Assembly (NCBI RefSeq): GCF_964275005.1
Contig: NC_092692.1
Location: 14,902,084 to 14,966,083, forward strand
DNA length: 64,000 nucleotides
Source of the DNA: Diadema setosum
Taxonomy: Eukaryota > Echinodermata > Echinoidea > Diadematoida > Diadematidae
Direction of reading: 5' to 3'
Positions 59,750 to 64,000 of this stretch are shown here, piece after piece; the first letter of the stretch is position 1, and every line of letters begins with the position of its first letter. Below the pieces are notes generated by a model, which had not been told where the DNA came from, did not search any database, and worked only from the letters and a program-made list of their open reading frames with translations. Position numbers and translations under genes: made by a program.

Positions 59750-60380
59750 ACACGGAAGTGAATTGTGATTGGGTCACATTGCAGGGAGCTTGGATCGTGA
59801 CATGATATGCATTGTAGAAGTTGATTGGGTGGAACTGCACGGACCTTGGATGAGGATGAAATAGAAGTGAGTTGTGATGGAGTCGAATTGCAGCAAAACT
59901 GGGTCAGGATATCCTTGAAAGATCCCTGCAATCCAAATGTATGTTGACCTCTACAGATGCCTTTCATTCTGTGCATAACCTCGTATCACCAAAGTACTTC
60001 ATGAAAATAAGCATCATGGTATTTTTAAACCCAGCGTGGGATATAAACCTAAACCGCCAGGCTTGGCAAAAGGGTAGGATCGGGCTGACTGAAAGTGAAA
60101 TTTGATCGGGTCGAATTGCAGCAAGTTGGAATCATGATTGGCAGTGATGAAGTGATGAGATCGAGTCGATTTGTAGGGATCCAGTCTCGGGTGAGTGGAA
60201 GTACATGTACAACAACCTGTACATGGACGCATTGCAGGGAGCTGGGCCCAGGATGAATGGAAATGAACTGAGATCGGTTTGACTAGTGAGCTGGAGTATG
60301 GGTGAATGAAAGTTCATTCAATGGGGAACTTTATACAAGTGAATTATAGTGAGTTTGGATCTCTGTGAATTGTGTAAGAT
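59750..60380. repeat. Degenerate minisatellite, unit about 50-60 bp
   Basis: Units contain GAAGTGAATTGTGAT-like text, GGGTCGAATTGCAG, GAGCTTGGATC and ATGA. Recognisable starts near 59755, 59814, 59860, 60087, 60143, 60195 and 60256. The minus-strand reading frames here (repeated NFHS/PIKFHF-like words) come from this array. Confidence 0.6.
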
Positions 60381-60555
60381 TGATTGGAAGAAGCTCAGTT
60401 AATTCTGATTAACATCTTTTCGATGAGATGTGTATAGGGGCATGACAAACAGACTGAAATTACAGATCATTGAACCAAATTTTATCTCAAGAATTTTGAA
60501 TTTTGAGTGATGACTTTGGTTGAATACACAAGCTGCTGGGATATAGTGAGTACGA

Positions 60556-60600
<45 letters not shown>
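60556..60600. repeat. GT microsatellite
   Basis: About 20 uninterrupted GT dinucleotides. Confidence 0.95.
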
Positions 60601-60601
<1 letters not shown>

Positions 60602-60689
60602 AGGTTTGTTATACTGTAACTGGCATTTTTGACCTACATGAAATTTCTATATGTTTGTTTATTTGTGCATTAGTTTGTTTTTGTTTTTT

Positions 60690-60985
60690 CATGGGGTCAC
60701 GTCGGGTTTTGCACCCTGCTCTTTGCGATGAATTTTGAATGGAGTGGCCGGGATCTTTTACGTCCATGAGATGTGACACTCTCATGCACGTGACCTTCAT
60801 TTTACAATTCAGTGTACAGTCCTATCTGAGGGACAGAGTGTTTTGCCTTCACTGGAGGGCACAGCGTGAACACACACAGCATTGCTAATAAGTGAAGCTT
60901 GGCTCACTTGGATCCGCGACCGGGAACCCGAGCCATTCAACTGACAGGCACCTCAACTGAGTGAGCCACCTCGCTACTCTTTATT
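60690..60985 (-). mobile_element. tRNA-derived SINE, minus strand
   Basis: The minus strand starts AGCGAGGTGGCTCACTCAGT (A box-like TGGCTCAxTxxGT) then GGCTCGGGTTCCCGGTCGCG (B box-like GGTTCCCGxxC). The body contains CACGTGCATGAGAGTGTCAC and ends with GTAAAAGATCCCGGCCACTC, a tail shared in style with the SINE at 62700-62905. Confidence 0.65.
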
Positions 60986-61259
60986 TTAACAGAAGATTGT
61001 AATGAATGTCACACCACACAACACGGCAAAACTGAACGTGCTTCCTCCTCACATCATGTAGATAATATGATACATTTACAGAAAGAAAAGTTTGGGTAAT
61101 CACAAAAACTAGCGCAACTAAAGCTTAAGTGCCACTCAGCTTTCAGTGCTTTTTTTTTTCTTTTTTTTTTTTCTCTCTAGGAAACGTGTCTACGCAAGTG
61201 GAACTAATACAGGCATATTGATTATTGGTTGTTGAGTATGGCCGAGTGAAAGTGATATG

Positions 61260-61640
61260 AAAAGTGCGAGCATGTGATTGGGGAACGTCAATCGTCTAGA
61301 GTCCATTTTTTCCCATTACGCACTCTACCTGGTTGGGCGGTTCATTTTCCTTTTGGAGCTTCTCGACACTGTCCTATCAGTTGGGTCAATGATGTGGGTA
61401 ATATTAAACGCTCTTCCGTCTTCTTTGATTGTAATGGTCTCCAAGCGTACGTGGTTTCCTTTCAGCAACTTGGAAATTTCCTATTCTCTGGAGCTGGTGG
61501 ATATCTTCTCTTCTAGCCACATGTCTATACAATCTCAGTCTGCTCTTTCTCATTTCCTGCCCTATCCTTGCCAGGCCCATGGACTGGCGGAGGTCTTCAT
61601 TTTTTTTTTTTTTTTTCTGTCTTGTCACATAGTGTTGCCC
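61260..61640 (-). mobile_element. Non-LTR reverse-transcriptase C-terminal relic, minus strand
   Basis: The minus strand reads DLRQSMGLARIGQEMRKSRL, RLYRHVARREDIHQLQRIGN and FQVAERKPRT. This matches the xLRWYGHVxRRED...G..PRGRPR end of RTE/L2-type ORFs, with RWYGH mutated to RLYRH and the frame lost afterwards. Confidence 0.7.
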
Positions 61641-61719
61641 TGTACATTCATCTGACTATCCTCATCTCAGCCTTAATTTTCAATTCTTTCAACGCTGGAC
61701 GATTTCATTTCCAAGATTT

Positions 61720-62200
61720 CGTTATAGTTGGGGGCCTAAGGGCTCAAAATGGGCGGTTTGGTTCAGATTCTTCCAAAAGCACCAAATTTGGCTCATAGGT
61801 CCCTTGTACCATACTCTTTCGATTTTTGATGGGCGCCAAGACTAAAAACCCTTGGGGCCGCCATATTGGTGAAATCCAATATGGCCGCCATCCGGGTTAC
61901 AGGTCAACTGCAGTTACAAATTGAAAAGGTTGATTAATGTTATGAATCCCATGTGGAAGATTTTACGGGGTTAGAGAATGTGATTCTAAATATCATTTCT
62001 GCAATTCAAGGTCACTCTCACCTCTCAAGGTCACTTTCAAGGTCAAATAAGGGTAAAATCAGGCATTTTGTGCATTTTTCGAAATGGTGTCTGTGAGCAT
62101 TCAACTGGCAATTCACTGGTACCCCTATTTGTCCATTTGTCACCTCTTCCATACTCCTTCAATGGTCAATTAGGGCCAAGAGCGGTTCCATCCCCCTACA
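61720..62200. repeat. Dispersed repeat with CCATATTGG palindrome
   Basis: Contains GCCATATTGGTGAAATCCAA followed by TATGGCCGCCATCCGGGTTA, and spaced AAGGTCAC words. Other such marine-invertebrate repeats look alike, but no boundary could be set. Confidence 0.4.
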
Positions 62201-62224
62201 TATATCAATAATGATTATGACAAA

Positions 62225-62264
62225 TAAATGAAAAAAATATATATTTAATATATATATATATACA

Positions 62265-62301
<37 letters not shown>

Positions 62302-62425
62302 AAATCTTTGAGCACAGAAAACGGGCTTCCATTGGTTTCGTTTTCTTTTCTCATTTTCTTTGCTCAAAGTTTTCACTATTTATCAATTGTTTCTGGTCAG
62401 TTTTTCCTTTCTTTGTTTCAATATA

Positions 62426-62480
<55 letters not shown>
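62225..62480. repeat. Two AT microsatellites 130 bp apart
   Basis: Runs of TA dinucleotides at 62245-62296 (interrupted) and 62425-62478 (about 25 units). The YIYIYI frames across them are artefacts. Confidence 0.9.
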
Positions 62481-62481
<1 letters not shown>

Positions 62482-62699
62482 GCTTAAATACGGCCGCCAT
62501 CCTATTCCAAGGTGCCGAATCAGGGTGCAATGGCAAAGAGGGTAATAACACGCCTAATCTTATTTTGTCTTCTTTTTTCTTTCTGACGAGATAGCTGGAT
62601 AGCCCGTATACAACTAGCTGGTCAGTTGCATGTACTTGGGGTGGACCACTTTACCGATTTATGCACCTTGAATTTTCCGATAACGGAATGCCGATTCGG

Positions 62700-62905
62700 G
62701 ATCTTTTCATCTGTCTGGGTTTGTGATTCTTACACATAAGGGACTTCCACTTTTTATATCCAAGTGATGAGGTGCAAAGTGTGGTGCCTATACTACACAC
62801 ACCATTGCTCAGCTAGACTTGAGATAAGTGGGATTCGAACCTGCGCCGGAACACAAGTCTTTAGACCGCATGCCATACGCTACCGACTGAGCCACCTCGT
62901 CACCT
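62700..62905 (-). mobile_element. tRNA-derived SINE with clear A and B boxes, minus strand
   Basis: The minus strand reads GGTGACGAGGTGGCTCAGTC then GGTAGCGTATGGCATGCGGT, AAAGACTTGTGTTCCGGCGC and AGGTTCGAATCCCAC. This is a tRNA-like head with A box TGGCTCAGTCGGTAGCG and a consensus B box GGTTCGAATCC. The body continues to AAAAGATCCCGAATCGGC, near 62700. Confidence 0.8.
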
Positions 62906-63644
62906 TTCATGGTCAATTACATAAGTTTCCAGCTGGCAAGCGATATGATTCTCCTCCTGCTGAAATTGACAAAACAGACCCCATGAAAAGACAGCGTCTG
63001 CTTCTTCAGTGAAAGAAGCAATGGCCGAAGCTCCCAGGGAATGGAGCTCCTCAATCCAGGTCAGACCAGTATTCTAAGGGCAGTTAACTAAATTCGATCA
63101 TTAAAGTCCTTTAATGGCAGTATCTTATCAGAGTAGATGAAGACAATTCAGCTGAAGGTTTTTTCTTATCTTTTTTTTTTCTTATCTTTTTATCAAACGG
63201 AACTGTTTCTTTACTGAAAGCGCAAATGACTAAGGAAACTGAACACCTATTGATGTTGTATGGAATACTGATCCTGAAGAAATTAATCTTAACATTTTTG
63301 TGCAGCAACACTGTGCAGTCCTCTGACAAGAGATGGTGATGGCACCACTCAAATCTCAAGTTATGATTGGAAGAGCGTAGCGTCTTCCTGAAAATTACGA
63401 TTGAAAAATAAAGAACTGCCCTAATTTATCAGCGCACAGATATCCAAGAATAAATTGGACGGACAACTCATCCTGAGCACCTGATTCGAGACGGAAATAT
63501 CCAACAGGAATTGTGATCTCACAACCCTTCAGCTTTCCAACAACTTACATGCGATCTACGCAAAGATATCCTTACAAAGGATGACAATGTTTTCTGAAAG
63601 CATTTTCTGAAAACAGTATACAATTGCACGGATGAGCATAACAT

Positions 63645-64000
63645 CACATTTTCGGTAGTGTGCTTTTTTTTAATCCCTTTGATCTGAGGGAGTTACCGGT
63701 GGGTCGTGGTCTTTCCTGTACAGCATACCTCTCTTCCACAGCACAACATCAGGCACTGACACGGTGCGACATTAACTTCAGACTTGCTTTAATGTGGAAT
63801 GCAAAATGCCTAAGTAGTATGGGTCAGCAAACCAGAGCTCACTGACACATTAACTACTTTAGTAATCGTGCTCATGTCCAGCAAGGACTGATGAGCAACA
63901 AGGTTTATGGCGCAGCCAGCGTCAACGAGGGTAGGCATCATCTCGTCATAACGTGGGAGCAGATCATCAGAAACCACCCTATCTGCTCAAGAGGCGCTGT
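63645..64000 (+). pseudogene. Unidentified ORF-like segment with one in-frame TGA, runs off the window
   Basis: One frame stays open from about 63645 to the window end except for TGA at 63843-63845, some 110 codons. It reads FDLRELPVGRGLSCTAYLSS, QHQALTRCDINFRLALMWNA, KCLSSMGQQTRAH then, after the stop, HINYFSNRAHVQQGLMSNKV and NEGRHHLVITWEQIIRNHP. Composition looks protein-like, but I recognise no family. CGA to TGA by CpG decay would explain the stop. It could be a decayed element ORF, an exon, or chance. Confidence 0.3.

Noticed and set aside
62827-62905. A functional tRNA gene on the minus strand
   Set aside because: Good A and B boxes but the acceptor stem ends do not pair and a non-tRNA body follows; a tRNA-derived SINE fits better.

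Overview
The window is eukaryotic, intron-rich, AT-leaning DNA packed with repeats. The two intact genes (an LMF1 homologue and a CEP95 homologue) are animal genes with long introns and GT-AG splicing. The repeats (poly-GACG tracts, TGACCTTTGACC-rich elements, many hairpin-forming elements) fit a marine invertebrate deuterostome, most likely an echinoderm such as a sea urchin. The taxon is inferred from style, not proven.

Layout. 1-5645 (+): three 3' exons of a gene whose protein joins zinc-finger-like Cys/His motifs, a tyrosine-recombinase-like (Crypton-type) domain and a C-terminal Myb-like basic domain; its 5' end lies outside the window. 5646-18587: no host gene recognised. It holds diverged tandem repeats, decayed non-LTR retroelements, MITEs, a truncated Helitron-like element and a frameshifted relic of a multicopy protein family. 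18588-34807 (-): a complete 12-coding-exon LMF1 gene (618 aa by my splice model) with an 11-nt microexon; its introns carry large non-autonomous elements. 34808-37356: divergent intergenic region with two strong inverted-repeat elements. 37357-56902 (+): a complete CEP95-like gene of 19 coding exons (1147 aa by my model), whose introns carry a cluster of TTAA-flanked inverted-repeat elements. 56903-64000: no recognised gene; foldback elements, a degenerate minisatellite, tRNA-derived SINEs, a reverse-transcriptase relic and an unidentified ORF-like stretch at the right edge.

The host genes are unrelated in function: a centrosomal protein, an ER lipase chaperone and a recombinase-derived protein. 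LMF1 and CEP95 are head to head, about 2.5 kb apart. The most unusual content is in the repeats. Three sequence-unrelated families (A, B, C) share one plan: a hairpin plus subterminal repeat at one end, a GACG-like tract, internal tandem units, the inverted subterminal repeat, then a compact hairpin at the other end. This is the plan of non-autonomous Helentrons (HINE/DINE-like). They are nested in each other and in an intron close to a splice acceptor. A separate 865-bp element made of repeated AAGCAATTGCTT palindromes is inserted in one family A copy with a clean 3-bp target duplication. Splice sites were assigned by eye from GT/AG, phase and remembered family similarity; no alignment was run.
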